This document shows, piece by piece, positions 53,775-63,505 of a stretch of 64,000 bases of DNA; positions within the stretch are counted from its first letter, which is position 1, and each line of letters starts with the position of its first letter. The stretch covers positions 1 to 64,000 of the forward strand of contig CAIXFN010000035.1 of NCBI GenBank assembly GCA_903918755.1. The letters run 5' to 3'. A model generated the notes under the pieces. It was not told the origin of the DNA. It made no database searches and saw only the letters and a list, made by a program, of their open reading frames with translations. A program made the translations under genes and the position numbers. The DNA comes from an uncultured Pedosphaera sp. GTDB taxonomy: Bacteria > Verrucomicrobiota > Verrucomicrobiia > Limisphaerales > Pedosphaeraceae.

Positions 53775-56673
53775 CCAGGAATTCCAACAAATCGGCCAGA
53801 TCAGCGGCCCGCCAGCCGGACACCAAACCTTCCGGCATGGACGAACCGCCCAGGGTGGTGACGGAAGCGATCAGAGGGCGGGGCAGGACGCGCAATTCCC
53901 CGGTGCTTTTGCGCAGCGAGAGACTCGTGGTGGACTGCCTGACGATGCAACCCGCCAGCGTCTCGCCGTCCCGCATCACCACGCAGGAACTGGCCCGGCC
54001 CGGACTCAGGAAGCGCTCCGGATCCAGAATGTTGGTCACCAGCGTCGATCGGCCGTTCCGGACCGCAGCCGCCAAATCCAGTCCCAACCGATCTCCCTGC
54101 GACCCGATCCGGTGGCAATTGGCACAACGCTCCCGATATAGTTCGCGGCCATGGACTACATTGCCGGGCATCGTCGCCGCGGGGAGATAGCGCGAAACGA
54201 GTCCGGCGGGGGAGGTATTCCGGCCGTCTCCGAAGAGTTGCCGGGCCTGTTGGCGCAAGGCCGGATCGGGATGCTCCACCAGGAAGCGCAGTTCAGGCGA
54301 ATCGAGCATGTCGCGGGTGAATTGGCCACTGCGAAAGCCCGCCAGCAGGGTTTGCGTGCGGGCCGGCCAATTCAGCAGGATGCCCACGGTGGCACGGCGG
54401 GCGGGCGGGGAAAGAAACGGCCAGCGGGCCAGCAAAGACGCAGTTACCCGATCATCGTTCCAGTTTCCCAAACTCTGGATGGCGGCAACCGTCAGACCCG
54501 GGGATTGGCTCGTATAAACCAATCCGAGCAGGAAATCACCGGCGACCGGGTAGCCGCCCAGCCCCAACACCCGGATGGCCGCCAGGCGCGCGCCCTCGCC
54601 CGCGCTTTCATTTACCACCACGTTTTTGGCCCGATTGAACAGGGCACCGAGGATACCTTGACTATCCGCCTGGGTCAGGGAGTTGTTCGCTTCGCGCAAG
54701 ACCTCATCCAGGCTGAGCAACAGGTGGAATGCGACTTCCGCATCGGGAATGTTGCCGATGGTGGCCAGGGTCCGGGCGACTTCGCCGGGTTGATTGCGGT
54801 GGCCCACGGTGCGCGTCAGGTTCGCCAAAAAATCCCCGCCGTCGGCGGCGGATCGCAGCGCCGGATTGGCCGCGGCGGCGGACAAAACGTCGGCCGCGCC
54901 CGCCCCGGCGGCGATGGCGACGGCAGATTGAACCCAGGCATTCGCGGGATCGTGGCCCAAAATGGTCACCAACGCCGCAATCTGCCGGGGATCCCGCAAA
55001 AATCCCAACGTGCAAGCCGCCTGATGCCGCACCCGGATGGAGGGATCGTCACCGAGGGCGGTGATGCTATCCGCGAGACCGGGCGGGGTGGGGCCGGGGG
55101 CGAGAAGAAACTTTTCCGCCAATTGGAGGGCGTGGATGCGCACGCGTTCGTCGGGGTCCGCCAGCCCGTGAATGAGGTGCTGCGGGGTCAATCGATGCAG
55201 CCCGTCCAGCGCGCGCAGGGCATACATCCGCGCCCAACCAGGGCTTTTGGGATCAAAGATCAGCCGGCCCAGCGGACCGACGGCAGCGGGGTCCTGGCGT
55301 TCGTAGAGCAGACGCGCGGCGGTCTCGCGATCCCAGCCGTCGGTGTGGCGAAAGCAGGCGACCAATTCCACCGTCGTCAACTCGCCCATGGGCCAGGGGT
55401 CGGGTTGTTCAAAGCGCGCTGGAACGATGCGGTAGATGCGGCCGTGAGGCGCGGCTCCGGGATTTACCGGGAAGGTGAAGTCGGCCAGATACAGCGCGCC
55501 CTCGGGCCCATTGATCACTTGCACGGGCTGGAAAGCTGGATCGGACCCCGCCAGGAATTCGCTGCCCCCTTCGTTGGCCGCACGTTCCGCGACGAGCTCC
55601 AAACCATTCAACCGCAGCTTGTCCCGGTGCACGATGCCGGCGGCGGCGTCCGTCACAAAAGCGTTCTCGGAAAAATCCGGGCCGAACAGGTTTCCACGAT
55701 AGATGGTGAGGCCGCTGGCTGCGCTGAAATAGGTGATGGTGGCCGCGGGCACCGGAGTGGCGGGACGGCGGATTGGCGGTGCGGTGGCCACCGACCGGCG
55801 GGCGAAAAGAGGCGTGGCCCGCCCGTCCTTGGCGATGTCCAGCAGACTGGGCGGAGCTTCCAGCCAGGGATTCCGCGCGGCATAACGGGCTTCGTTCATC
55901 ACCAGGGCGATATGGTCATGGGCGCTGCTGACGAATTTGCGGCCCCGGCTGTCAAAACAAATGCCCGTGGGCCCGGAACCGCCTTCCGATTGGATTTTGA
56001 AGTCGCGCGGATCGAAGGAGAAATTGCCCTCGGCCAGAGTGACGCCATTGCCGGGAGTTGCCGCCGTCAGGATATCGCCGCCCGTTCCGGCGGTGGCCAC
56101 ATGGATGCGATTATCCAGTCCCCAGGCAAAGCCGGTGAACGAAATCTGGCCGTTCACCTTGTTGGCCGAGGGAGCGTAGTCGGTGAGGACGACCCGACGA
56201 ATATCCGCATGGCCATCGCGTTGGCTGTCCTTGAGGTAGAGAATCTCGGGACCGGCCGCCACGAAAATCCCCCCGTCGAAATAAATGAGAGCGGAAGGGC
56301 TCTCCAAATCATCGGCGTAAACCGAACTGACATCAAAGGAGCCATCCCCATCCTGGTCTTCGAGGAGGCGGATGCGTCCCCGGTGGCTGCCGGACTTGCC
56401 GGTCGGAGCGCGTGACTCGATGACAAACAGACGGCCACTTTCATCAAAAGCCATGGCGATCGGATCCATCACGAGTGGCTCCGCGGCCACCAGTTCCAAC
56501 CGGAATCCCGGATGAATCTGGAAACTCTTGAGGAGCGCGTTGAGATTCGCCGGAGTACCCAAAGGAAGGGCGTTGGTGCCGGTCCGGACGGGGTCCGCCG
56601 CCGGGACGGCGAAAGGCAGGGCGAACGTGGCGAACAGCAGGGGCAAGGCCAACGATAAGCGGGTTATGAACAC
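53758..56673 (-). CDS. PVC-type haem-binding CxxCH protein with propeller and HEAT repeats
   Basis: A 971-residue exported protein. MFITRLSLALPLLFATFALP is the signal peptide. Residues about 40-430 form a propeller of the membrane-bound dehydrogenase type common in PVC bacteria (FRLELVAAEPLVMDPIAMAF, ESGRLFVIESRAPTG, EGALYLADF). Residues about 430-830 contain HEAT-like helical repeats (HLIHGLADPDERVRIHALQL and relatives). The C-terminal domain is a c-type cytochrome with CANCH near residue 850, preceded by GRELYRER. The domain order is that of the PVC-type haem-binding CxxCH family, whose reaction is unknown; sugar or alcohol oxidation is a common guess. Its 3' end overlaps the convergent DUF2339 gene by 17 bases. 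Confidence 0.9.
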   Translation of the reverse strand: MFITRLSLALPLLFATFALPFAVPAADPVRTGTNALPLGTPANLNALLKSFQIHPGFRLELVAAEPLVMDPIAMAFDESGRLFVIESRAPTGKSGSHRGRIRLLEDQDGDGSFDVSSVYADDLESPSALIYFDGGIFVAAGPEILYLKDSQRDGHADIRRVVLTDYAPSANKVNGQISFTGFAWGLDNRIHVATAGTGGDILTAATPGNGVTLAEGNFSFDPRDFKIQSEGGSGPTGICFDSRGRKFVSSAHDHIALVMNEARYAARNPWLEAPPSLLDIAKDGRATPLFARRSVATAPPIRRPATPVPAATITYFSAASGLTIYRGNLFGPDFSENAFVTDAAAGIVHRDKLRLNGLELVAERAANEGGSEFLAGSDPAFQPVQVINGPEGALYLADFTFPVNPGAAPHGRIYRIVPARFEQPDPWPMGELTTVELVACFRHTDGWDRETAARLLYERQDPAAVGPLGRLIFDPKSPGWARMYALRALDGLHRLTPQHLIHGLADPDERVRIHALQLAEKFLLAPGPTPPGLADSITALGDDPSIRVRHQAACTLGFLRDPRQIAALVTILGHDPANAWVQSAVAIAAGAGAADVLSAAAANPALRSAADGGDFLANLTRTVGHRNQPGEVARTLATIGNIPDAEVAFHLLLSLDEVLREANNSLTQADSQGILGALFNRAKNVVVNESAGEGARLAAIRVLGLGGYPVAGDFLLGLVYTSQSPGLTVAAIQSLGNWNDDRVTASLLARWPFLSPPARRATVGILLNWPARTQTLLAGFRSGQFTRDMLDSPELRFLVEHPDPALRQQARQLFGDGRNTSPAGLVSRYLPAATMPGNVVHGRELYRERCANCHRIGSQGDRLGLDLAAAVRNGRSTLVTNILDPERFLSPGRASSCVVMRDGETLAGCIVRQSTTSLSLRKSTGELRVLPRPLIASVTTLGGSSMPEGLVSGWRAADLADLLEFLVTATP

Positions 56674-56925
56674 GCCGCAACATGGCCCAAGATCGCCCGC
56701 CGCGAAAGTGGGAAAATGGCCTGATGGTCATTTGGACTCAGCGAGAGGTGGAGGCGTTATGAAGTGGATGGCGTCCAAGGCGGATTCGGTGTCCGACGGC
56801 GTGGCTGGAGGTGATTTGCCGCAGCGTTTTTTTCCGGGGGACGATGGAAGGAACCGGTTTTGCCCGGCGTTTTCCCTTCCCGTCCCGGTCAGGTTCGGGC
56901 TAGACTCGGGAAACACCGGTGTTCT

Positions 56926-58212
56926 ATGATCCGCACCTTTTGGATTCTTGTCCTCCTAATTCCGGGAATGCTCAGGGCTGCCGATTGGCCGCAGTGGCGC
57001 GGACCGAATCGCGACGGAGTTTGGTCCGAGACGGGCATTGTTTCCAACCTCCCGGACGCCGGATTGCCCCTTGCATGGCAGGTTCCGGTTGGATTCGGGT
57101 ATTCCAGTCCGATCATCGCCGACGGGATGCTTTACCTGTCCGACCTGATCGCGGACAAACCGATCGCCCATGAAAGGGTTCGGGGTTTCGACGCTGGCAC
57201 CGGCAAGCAGGTTTGGGTGACGGAACACGAAGCGACGCCGCCCGATTGGTTCTTCACTTCCGATCAAATGCGCGGCCCGGGTCCCACACCGATCATTCAC
57301 GACGGCAAAGTATATGCAATTGGCATGTTCTACGTGCTGACGTGCCTGGATGCCCGCACGGGCGCGGTTGTGTGGAAAAGGGACCTCGCCGCCGATTACC
57401 ACATGCCGCCGACCTCCCTCGACGCCTCGCCATTGATCGATGGCGATCTCGTGATTGTTGCAATCGGGGGAACCCCCGCGGCGGGCGTGGTGGCCCTCGA
57501 TCGCCGGACGGGCAAGGAAGTTTGGAAAGCCCTGGCGGAAGCCGCCACCTGGAGTTCGCCCGTGATCATTTCCGCCGGGGGAACCCGCCAACTTATCGTC
57601 TGGATGCGTCAATCCGTCACCGCGTTGAACCCCACTAATGGCGCCGTCTATTGGCGCGAGCCCACGGTGTCCGGCGGTACTCCCGGATTCGCCGCTGTTT
57701 CCACGCCCGTGTGCCGGGGAAATCGGCTGCTGGTTAGCGGTCTAATGTTTCAACTGGACGACACCCAACCCACCGCCAAGGTTCTCTGGCCGGACACCGC
57801 GTCGGGGACCCGCCGCATCTTGAGCGACACATCCACACCCTTGTTTCAGGATGACGCCATTTACAGCCCTCGATCCGGCGGATCGTTTGTCTGCCTGGAT
57901 GCCGCGACCGGGCAGGAACGGTGGCAAACCAACACCGTGACGGAATTGCGGCAAGGCGCCTGCGTTCACCTGACCACAAATGGGGGAGCGCTGTTCCTTT
58001 TTACCGATCAAGGCGACCTGATTCAGGCGCGACTTTCGCCCGCCCGCTACACCGAATTGGGGCGGATTCATCTGATAGACCCCACGTCGCCGTTGTTTCA
58101 CAAGAAATTCGTCTGGGCCGCGCCCGCCTTTGCCAATCGGAACATTTTCGTTAGAAACGATCGCGAACTCCGTTGCTTTTCGCTGGCGGCAAAGACCAGC
58201 GGCGCGAAATAG
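56926..58212 (+). CDS. Exported PQQ-like beta-propeller protein
   Basis: A 428-residue exported protein. The ATG at 56926 gives the signal peptide MIRTFWILVLLIPGMLRAAD; the frame is open to 56860 without added content. The propeller blades are clear: WPQWRGPNRDGVWSETGIV, GFDAGTGKQVWVTEHE, CLDARTGAVVWKRDL, ALDRRTGKEVWKALAEAA and CLDAATGQERWQTN. The WPQWRGP opening is the usual start of PVC PQQ-propeller proteins. It has no EF hands, unlike the homologue at 26950-28584. It is probably periplasmic and may be structural or a scaffold rather than a true quinoprotein. It is divergent from the PVC-type cytochrome gene, 252 bases away. Confidence 0.88.
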   Translation: MIRTFWILVLLIPGMLRAADWPQWRGPNRDGVWSETGIVSNLPDAGLPLAWQVPVGFGYSSPIIADGMLYLSDLIADKPIAHERVRGFDAGTGKQVWVTEHEATPPDWFFTSDQMRGPGPTPIIHDGKVYAIGMFYVLTCLDARTGAVVWKRDLAADYHMPPTSLDASPLIDGDLVIVAIGGTPAAGVVALDRRTGKEVWKALAEAATWSSPVIISAGGTRQLIVWMRQSVTALNPTNGAVYWREPTVSGGTPGFAAVSTPVCRGNRLLVSGLMFQLDDTQPTAKVLWPDTASGTRRILSDTSTPLFQDDAIYSPRSGGSFVCLDAATGQERWQTNTVTELRQGACVHLTTNGGALFLFTDQGDLIQARLSPARYTELGRIHLIDPTSPLFHKKFVWAAPAFANRNIFVRNDRELRCFSLAAKTSGAK

Positions 58213-58399
58213 GCAGGTCGTTTACGAAACCGGAGTGCTCAGCCATATTCCACGGGCCTTTTTGATTGGCGCATACAACGTAGCTGTTACAGTTGGCGCG
58301 ACCGAACTGGCAGGCGGTCAAAGCTATGGAGATTCCATTATTTAAGAACTTGATCGAAAAAAAACGGAGGGATATCCGGACTCCAGGGGACGCCGAGAC

Positions 58400-58417
58400 C
58401 CGGTATTTTCTTACCGG
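58400..58417. other. Small hairpin (CCGGTA-TTTTCT-TACCGG)
   Basis: A 6-bp stem with a 6-base loop in the 279-base gap between the PQQ protein and the DUF4337 gene. It is too far (about 190 bases) from the upstream stop to be a clear terminator, and no T-run follows. Nothing else is recognised in this gap. Confidence 0.3.
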
Positions 58418-58491
58418 AGAATTCCTTAGTTAATGTGCCGACCTGCCCGGCCTCGTCGCCCTTACCGCGCAATCCACTAAAATCGCACCCC

Positions 58492-59043
58492 ATGGAAGAT
58501 CCCGAAGTCCCCACTGAACACCTGCACGAGGAGATGGAGCATGGGGTTGCCCATGGGGGCGGCGGGAGGTGGACGCTGGGAGTTGCGTTAAGTTCCGCCT
58601 TGCTGGCCGCGATGGCAGCGGTGTCCTCCATGAAGGCCGGACATTATGCCAATGAGGCGATGATTTCGCAGATCGAGTCCGCCAATCAGTGGAATTACTA
58701 CCAGGCCAAGGGGATCAAGGAAGCGCAACTGAAGACCAAGGTGGAGATCCTCAACGCCCTGGGCAAGACCATGGCTGAGCCGGACAAGGCCAAGTTGGAC
58801 GAATATCACGCGGAAAAGGAGCAGATCCAAAAGAAGGCGGACGAACTGAGCCGGGAGGCCCGACATTTCTTGCACGCCCACAGCATCCTGGCGCACAGCG
58901 TGACGATGTTCCAGATCGCCATTTCCGTGGGGGCGATCTCTGTGCTGACGAAACGGCGTCGATTTTGGTTGGTCAGTCTGGGATTCGGGGCCGTCGGGTT
59001 GCTCTACGTCGCGCAAGCGGTTTGGTTTGTAATTGCGGGATAG
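58492..59043 (+). CDS. DUF4337 family membrane protein
   Basis: A 183-residue membrane protein. A charged, histidine- and glutamate-rich N-terminus (EVPTEHLHEEMEHGVAHG) precedes a first membrane segment LGVALSSALLAAMAAVSSM (about 29-47). A long helical region (about 50-125, SANQWNYYQAKGIKEAQLK and following) comes next, then further membrane segments (FQIAISVGAISVLT and LGFGAVGLLYVAQAVWFVIA). This order is that of DUF4337, an uncharacterised family found in Proteobacteria and PVC bacteria. I choose the ATG at 58492 because it begins the conserved acidic segment; a GTG at 58435 adds 19 residues of no apparent use. A GGGGGTATCCCCC hairpin lies 65 bases after the stop. Confidence 0.82.
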   Translation: MEDPEVPTEHLHEEMEHGVAHGGGGRWTLGVALSSALLAAMAAVSSMKAGHYANEAMISQIESANQWNYYQAKGIKEAQLKTKVEILNALGKTMAEPDKAKLDEYHAEKEQIQKKADELSREARHFLHAHSILAHSVTMFQIAISVGAISVLTKRRRFWLVSLGFGAVGLLYVAQAVWFVIAG

Positions 59044-59249
59044 ATTCGGCCCGCTCGACCTTTCGGTGGACGAGCATCATCAAGAATTGTGCCCTTGTCC
59101 GAGGCCCTGGGGGTATCCCCCCACTAGCCAGGCCACGCAATTACGGGTTATCGGATTGAAAGGCCCCCGAGCACGGACGGCAAAGAGAATCATGTGAGTG
59201 CGGCTTGGGCTGGCTTCGCGGATGGAAAGCAAATTGCGGATTCCAAAAT

Positions 59250-59828
59250 ATGAAACCAATCATCAAGCTATTGCAGCCGGCTTTCTGGCTGCGTCTTCCG
59301 CGCCTCAGTGCCAGGAGGGCGCTTGTTCGTGGCCAATTGCTGGTTATTTTCGCACTCGTAGCCATGCTGGCCTCGGCCATTCCCGCAACGGCCGGCGACT
59401 TGCAAACGGCCAGGAAAGCAAATCTAGAAATGAGCCAGGGAGATGTCCGGGTCATTCTTTTGCGAACCCGGTCGGTCGTTTTGACCAATGGCCAATCGGG
59501 CTTCGCCGTGACTTTTGCGGTGGAAGTTCCGCAGAAAGGCGCGTTTTCGGATCTGGCGTTTAGCAGCGACACCGAAGTCGTGCTCATCGAGGGAGGAAAG
59601 TTGCTTACTCCCCCTGGATTCTCGGGAATGATGTATGGGAGTTTCAAACAGCTTCCTTTTAGAAATGAATTGATCGAACCAGCTACCACTGACGGGAACG
59701 CGATGTGTGTCGAAGACGTGGTTTTCACTGGAATCGCGGTCCATGCCCGGAAAATCGACATCAGAATCCAGTTTTCCTGGCGGGGAAGCCCCCAGCGCTT
59801 TGACTTCAAGAACGTGGTAGTGGATTGA
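59250..59828 (+). CDS. Exported hypothetical protein
   Basis: A 192-residue protein from the ATG at 59250. A basic N-terminus is followed by the hydrophobic stretch LLVIFALVAMLASAIPATAG (about residues 32-51), a signal peptide that is somewhat far from the start. The mature part, about 140 residues, is beta-rich (VRVILLRTRSVVLTNGQSGF, AVTFAVEVPQKGAFSDLAF, IDIRIQFSWRG) with one cysteine, and may be a single beta-sandwich. I recognise no family. It lies 76 bases upstream of the sigma factor gene on the same strand; a link between the two is possible but not shown. Confidence 0.65.
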   Translation: MKPIIKLLQPAFWLRLPRLSARRALVRGQLLVIFALVAMLASAIPATAGDLQTARKANLEMSQGDVRVILLRTRSVVLTNGQSGFAVTFAVEVPQKGAFSDLAFSSDTEVVLIEGGKLLTPPGFSGMMYGSFKQLPFRNELIEPATTDGNAMCVEDVVFTGIAVHARKIDIRIQFSWRGSPQRFDFKNVVVD

Positions 59829-59903
59829 CTGCTTTCTGAGGGTGGAGGTTCGGCGATTTTCTGTCCGGTTTCGATTTTCGGTGCCGTATAGTAGGCGAAG
59901 ACG

Positions 59904-61466
59904 ATGACTGATGATCGCGAATTATTGGCCCGGTATGTGGACGAAGGTTCCCAGGATGCCTTTGCGCTCATCGTGGACCGTTATCTCAATCTGGTTTATG
60001 CCAGTGCGCTCCGGCAGGTGGACCACGAACTGGCGGCGGATGTGGCGCAGACGGTGTTTATCAATCTGGCACGGAAGGCGCGCACGTTGCCGCGTCACAT
60101 CCCGCTGGCTGGTTGGCTGCACCGGGATACCCGGTTTACCGCCATCGATTTGCTGCGGACCGAGCAGCGCCGGCGGGCGCGCGAGCAGGAGGCTTTGGCG
60201 ATGAACAACCTGAGTCCTGATTCGGCGGCCGACTGGACGACGATTCGTCCGGTGCTGGATGCTGCGCTGGATCATTTGCCAACGGCCGACCGGGATGCCG
60301 TTTTGCTTCGCTATTTTGAGCAACGCTCCTTGCGGGAAGTGGGGGAAGCTTTGGGATTCAGCGAAGAAGCCGCGCGCAAGCGGGTTGCACGGGGCCTGGA
60401 AAAGCTCCGGGATTCGCTGGCGAGGAAGGGGGTTCATACCACCGCGGCAGCACTTTCGATTGCCCTGACCGCCAACGGCAGCCCGATGGCGCCCGTCGGT
60501 ATGGCTTCCCTCATTTTGCCGGCCGCCCTGGCGGCCGGTGCCCAGACCGCAGCCGGGGGACTCCTGGCGGCCAAAATCACGGAAAGTATCCTCATGACCA
60601 AACTCCAATTCAGCACCGTATCCGTCATCATCGCCGCCGCTTTGACGACGGGATTTCTTCAGCACCAGTCCGCCGCCACCCTGCGGGCCGAGAATGCCGC
60701 CCTGCGGGCGACGATTGCTGAAAAGGCTCGTCAGGAGGCCGAAAACGCCACCCGCACTGCCGCTGTGGCGACGAGCCAACCGGCCGGTTTGACGCCGGAC
60801 CAACTGTCCGAACTGCTTCGCCTGCGGTCGCAGGTCGGGCAACTGCGCTCGGAATTGAAGGGGGCGCAGGCGTCCCGGCCGGGCTCCGCCGCTCGCCCGG
60901 TAGCTCCGGAGGCCGTGGCGGCCCCTGATCCGGTCGCCGCCCAACCCTTTACCGTGGAATTGACCGCGCGGGTGCCGGCCGGACAGAGCTTGATCACGGG
61001 TGGATGGACCACGTCCCCGGGAATGCGCACTTTCATCTGGGTTAATCCTTCCGGGGTGGCGCAAGCCAAGGCGGCCGACGGGTCGGTTAATTCGGGGCAA
61101 GCCCTGCTGAGTTCCGTGATCTTTGAGGTTCCCGAGAAAGCGCTGACGCAATTGGGGCTGGATCAACTGACGAGCGCGGGGGCGCAGAGTGCGGTGCAGG
61201 GACTTTTGGGCGCAGCGAATGGCAAATCCCTGCTGGAGGCGCTAAGCAACACGGAAGGCGTCAACATTCTCAGCAAACCACGGGTCCAGACAAGTGACGG
61301 GGTGGCGGCGAGTATCAGCATTGGCGAATCGTCGTCGAATCCTGGTGAACCGGCCAGCGGTCACACCATCGAATTCACCCCCCACGTCGCCGCCGACGGT
61401 TCCGGGGTCGATCTGGCCATGAAAGCGGTCATCCGGACGGCCAAAGCGAAGCCCGGAGACCGTTAG
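59904..61466 (+). CDS. ECF sigma-70 factor with membrane-anchored secretin-like extension
   Basis: A 520-residue protein. Residues about 8-90 are sigma-70 region 2 (YVDEGSQDAFALIVDRYLNL, ADVAQTVFINLARKA, LAGWLHRDTRFTAIDLLRTE), and about 112-172 are region 4 (LDHLPTADRDAVLLRYFEQR, GFSEEAARKRVARGLEKLRD). A hydrophobic stretch follows (about 180-225), then a predicted membrane helix (VSVIIAAALTTGFLQ, about 239-253), coiled coils (257-282, 296-322) and a C-terminal domain. Its end, GVNILSKPRVQTSDGVAASI, with TIEFTPHVAADGSGVDL after it, resembles the secretin fold of type II secretion proteins. The sigma part is of the type frequent in Pedosphaera-like bacteria. A membrane-bound sigma factor that senses something outside by its own extension is an inference. 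Confidence 0.85.
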   Translation: MTDDRELLARYVDEGSQDAFALIVDRYLNLVYASALRQVDHELAADVAQTVFINLARKARTLPRHIPLAGWLHRDTRFTAIDLLRTEQRRRAREQEALAMNNLSPDSAADWTTIRPVLDAALDHLPTADRDAVLLRYFEQRSLREVGEALGFSEEAARKRVARGLEKLRDSLARKGVHTTAAALSIALTANGSPMAPVGMASLILPAALAAGAQTAAGGLLAAKITESILMTKLQFSTVSVIIAAALTTGFLQHQSAATLRAENAALRATIAEKARQEAENATRTAAVATSQPAGLTPDQLSELLRLRSQVGQLRSELKGAQASRPGSAARPVAPEAVAAPDPVAAQPFTVELTARVPAGQSLITGGWTTSPGMRTFIWVNPSGVAQAKAADGSVNSGQALLSSVIFEVPEKALTQLGLDQLTSAGAQSAVQGLLGAANGKSLLEALSNTEGVNILSKPRVQTSDGVAASISIGESSSNPGEPASGHTIEFTPHVAADGSGVDLAMKAVIRTAKAKPGDR

Positions 61467-61515
61467 GTCGGCAGGATTCCGGGCCGACAATGTCGCTTGG
61501 AGGGGCGGGGGAAGT

Positions 61516-62733
61516 ATGGTTTATTGCGGGATGAGTTTTGTCCGTGAATTTAATGCTTTGGATCTGGATCGACGGGTGCGGGAGTCGGAAATGACCGGCG
61601 CGGCGGCGGTGCGGGGTGCGCTCGCCCGGGAGCGGCCGGGTTTGGACGACTTCGCGGCTTTGATTTCACCAGCGGCGGCGGCGAATTTGGAAATTTTGTG
61701 CCAGCGTTCCCAGGCCCTGACCCAGCAGCGATTCGGGCGGGTCATCCGGTTGTTTGCCCCCCTCTACCTGTCCAACGAGTGCATCAATAATTGCAAGTAT
61801 TGCGGTTTTTCCCGGGATAATCCCATCCTGCGCGTGACTTTGTCCGTGGAGGAAGTCATGCGGGAGGCGCGGGAACTGCAGGCCCAGGGATTTCGCAATG
61901 TCCTCCTGGTGGCGGGGGAGCATCCCAAATTCATTTCCAACGGCTACCTGGCCGATTGCATCGCCGCGCTGCATCGGGAGATTCCGAGTTTGTCCCTGGA
62001 AATTGGACCAATGGAGACGGAGGAATATCGTCCCCTGGTGGCAGCCGGGGCCGAAGGCTTGGTGGTTTATCAGGAGACGTATGATCGCGCGGTGTATGAG
62101 GAGATGCATACCGCCGGGCCGAAGCGCAATTTTGACTGGCGCCTGGAGACGCCCGAGCGGGCGGCCGCAGCGGGGTTCCGTCGTTTGGGGATCGGGGCGC
62201 TTTACGGATTGAGCGGCTGGCGCCGGGAGGCCATCGCAGTGGCGGCGCATGCGGCGTACTTGTTGCGGACTTGTTGGAAAGCCCAATTGACTATTTCGCT
62301 GCCCCGTTTGCGGCCGTGCGCCGGAGAATTTGAGCCGTTAACCCATCTGAGCGACAAAGAACTGGTGCAACTGGTGGCGGCGTTTCGCCTGTTCCTGCCG
62401 GATGTGGGACTGGTGCTGTCGACCCGCGAGCCGGCAAGTTTGCGCGATGGCTTGCTGCCGCTGGGGGTCACCCTGGCCAGCGCGGGCAGCCACACGGAGC
62501 CCGGTGGATACACGGGTGCGGGCAAAGAGAAGATCCATCATACCGAACGGGGGCGCATAATTGAATTGGCCGCCGGCGCGAGTGAATGGGCGGCGGAAGC
62601 CAACCGGGCGACGAACGCGACCGGGCAGTTTGAGATTGCGGATGACCGCTCCCCGGAACAGGTGGCTGCGCAAATCCGGAAATTGGGATACGAACCGGTC
62701 TGGAAGGATTGGGACGCCGCGTTGACGGCCTGA
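61516..62733 (+). CDS. thiH: 2-iminoacetate synthase ThiH
   Basis: A 405-residue radical SAM enzyme that makes dehydroglycine from tyrosine for the thiazole part of thiamine. The cluster motif is C89-x3-C93-x2-C96 in NECINNCKYCGFSRDN. Other landmarks are NVLLVAGEHPKFISNGYL, LEIGPMETEEYRPLVAAGAE, GLVVYQETYDRAVYEEMHTA, LGIGALYGLSGWR, and SLPRLRPCAGEF. The ATG at 61516 has a purine-rich sequence (GGAGGGGCGGGGGAAG) just before it; an ATG five codons on is possible. The DUF2071 and thiS genes follow on the same strand. No thiamine riboswitch was recognised upstream. Confidence 0.92.
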   Translation: MVYCGMSFVREFNALDLDRRVRESEMTGAAAVRGALARERPGLDDFAALISPAAAANLEILCQRSQALTQQRFGRVIRLFAPLYLSNECINNCKYCGFSRDNPILRVTLSVEEVMREARELQAQGFRNVLLVAGEHPKFISNGYLADCIAALHREIPSLSLEIGPMETEEYRPLVAAGAEGLVVYQETYDRAVYEEMHTAGPKRNFDWRLETPERAAAAGFRRLGIGALYGLSGWRREAIAVAAHAAYLLRTCWKAQLTISLPRLRPCAGEFEPLTHLSDKELVQLVAAFRLFLPDVGLVLSTREPASLRDGLLPLGVTLASAGSHTEPGGYTGAGKEKIHHTERGRIIELAAGASEWAAEANRATNATGQFEIADDRSPEQVAAQIRKLGYEPVWKDWDAALTA

Positions 62734-62764
62734 GCGGGCGGATGGAGCGCGAACGTCGCAAGTC

Positions 62765-63505
62765 ATGAAACTTCCCGCAATTCAAGGGATCATCCGGCGG
62801 CGGATCCTCCTGAATTTCCGGGTGGATCCGGCGCGGTTGAGACCGTATTTGCCCGCCGGATTTGAGCTGCAATTGCAATCCGGTTGGGCGGTTGCGGGCG
62901 TGTGCCTGATCCGCCTAGATCAAATGCGCCCGTGCGGTTGGCCAGCGATTCTTGGAATCAGCAGCGAAAACGCCGCGCACCGGATGGCTGTCCGTTGGCG
63001 GGAGGTATCGGGAGAAACTCGCACCGGGGTGTATGTGCCGCGCCGCGATACGGATTCCCGGCTCAATCAGTTGGCCGGGGGGCGGCTTTTCCCGGGGGAA
63101 CAAAATGCCGCGGAGTTTACCGTCCGGGAGCAGGGGGATGCTATTGATTTTGCCATGCGGTCCGTGGACGGAACGGTGGCGGTCGAATTTCAAGGCGCCG
63201 GAACCACGACCTGGCCCGGAACGTCGATTTTCGGTTCGCTGGCGGAGGCTTCGAGCTTCTTTCAGGCCGGATCACTGGGCTACTCGGCGCGGAAGATGCC
63301 GGGAACGCTGGATGGGATTGAATTACGGGTACAGAATTGGCAGGTCAGCCCTTTGGCGGTGACCCGCGTCCGTTCCAGCTATTTTGCTGATGCCACGCAA
63401 TATCCGGCCGGCAGCGTGGAATTTGACAATGCCCTCGTGATGCGGGACATCCCGCACGAATGGCGGGGGGTGCCGTCCAGGACTGATTCATCCGCAGGTT
63501 TATGA
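62765..63505 (+). CDS. DUF2071 family protein
   Basis: A 246-residue protein of the DUF2071 (YqjF-like) family, which shares a fold with acetoacetate decarboxylase. Landmarks are the opening IIRRRILLNFRVDPARLRPY, LPAGFELQLQSG, GVCLIRLDQMRP and ENAAHRMAVRW, plus the closing NWQVSPLAVTRVRSSYF. No signal or membrane segment is seen. Its role is unknown. It lies 31 bases after thiH and overlaps thiS by four bases (ATGA), so it is embedded in a thiamine-type operon; whether it takes part in that pathway is not known. Confidence 0.82.
   Translation: MKLPAIQGIIRRRILLNFRVDPARLRPYLPAGFELQLQSGWAVAGVCLIRLDQMRPCGWPAILGISSENAAHRMAVRWREVSGETRTGVYVPRRDTDSRLNQLAGGRLFPGEQNAAEFTVREQGDAIDFAMRSVDGTVAVEFQGAGTTTWPGTSIFGSLAEASSFFQAGSLGYSARKMPGTLDGIELRVQNWQVSPLAVTRVRSSYFADATQYPAGSVEFDNALVMRDIPHEWRGVPSRTDSSAGL

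Noticed and set aside
61467-61515. Thiamine riboswitch before thiH
   Set aside because: The gap is only 49 bases and lacks the conserved CTGAGA and ACCTGATC-type elements.
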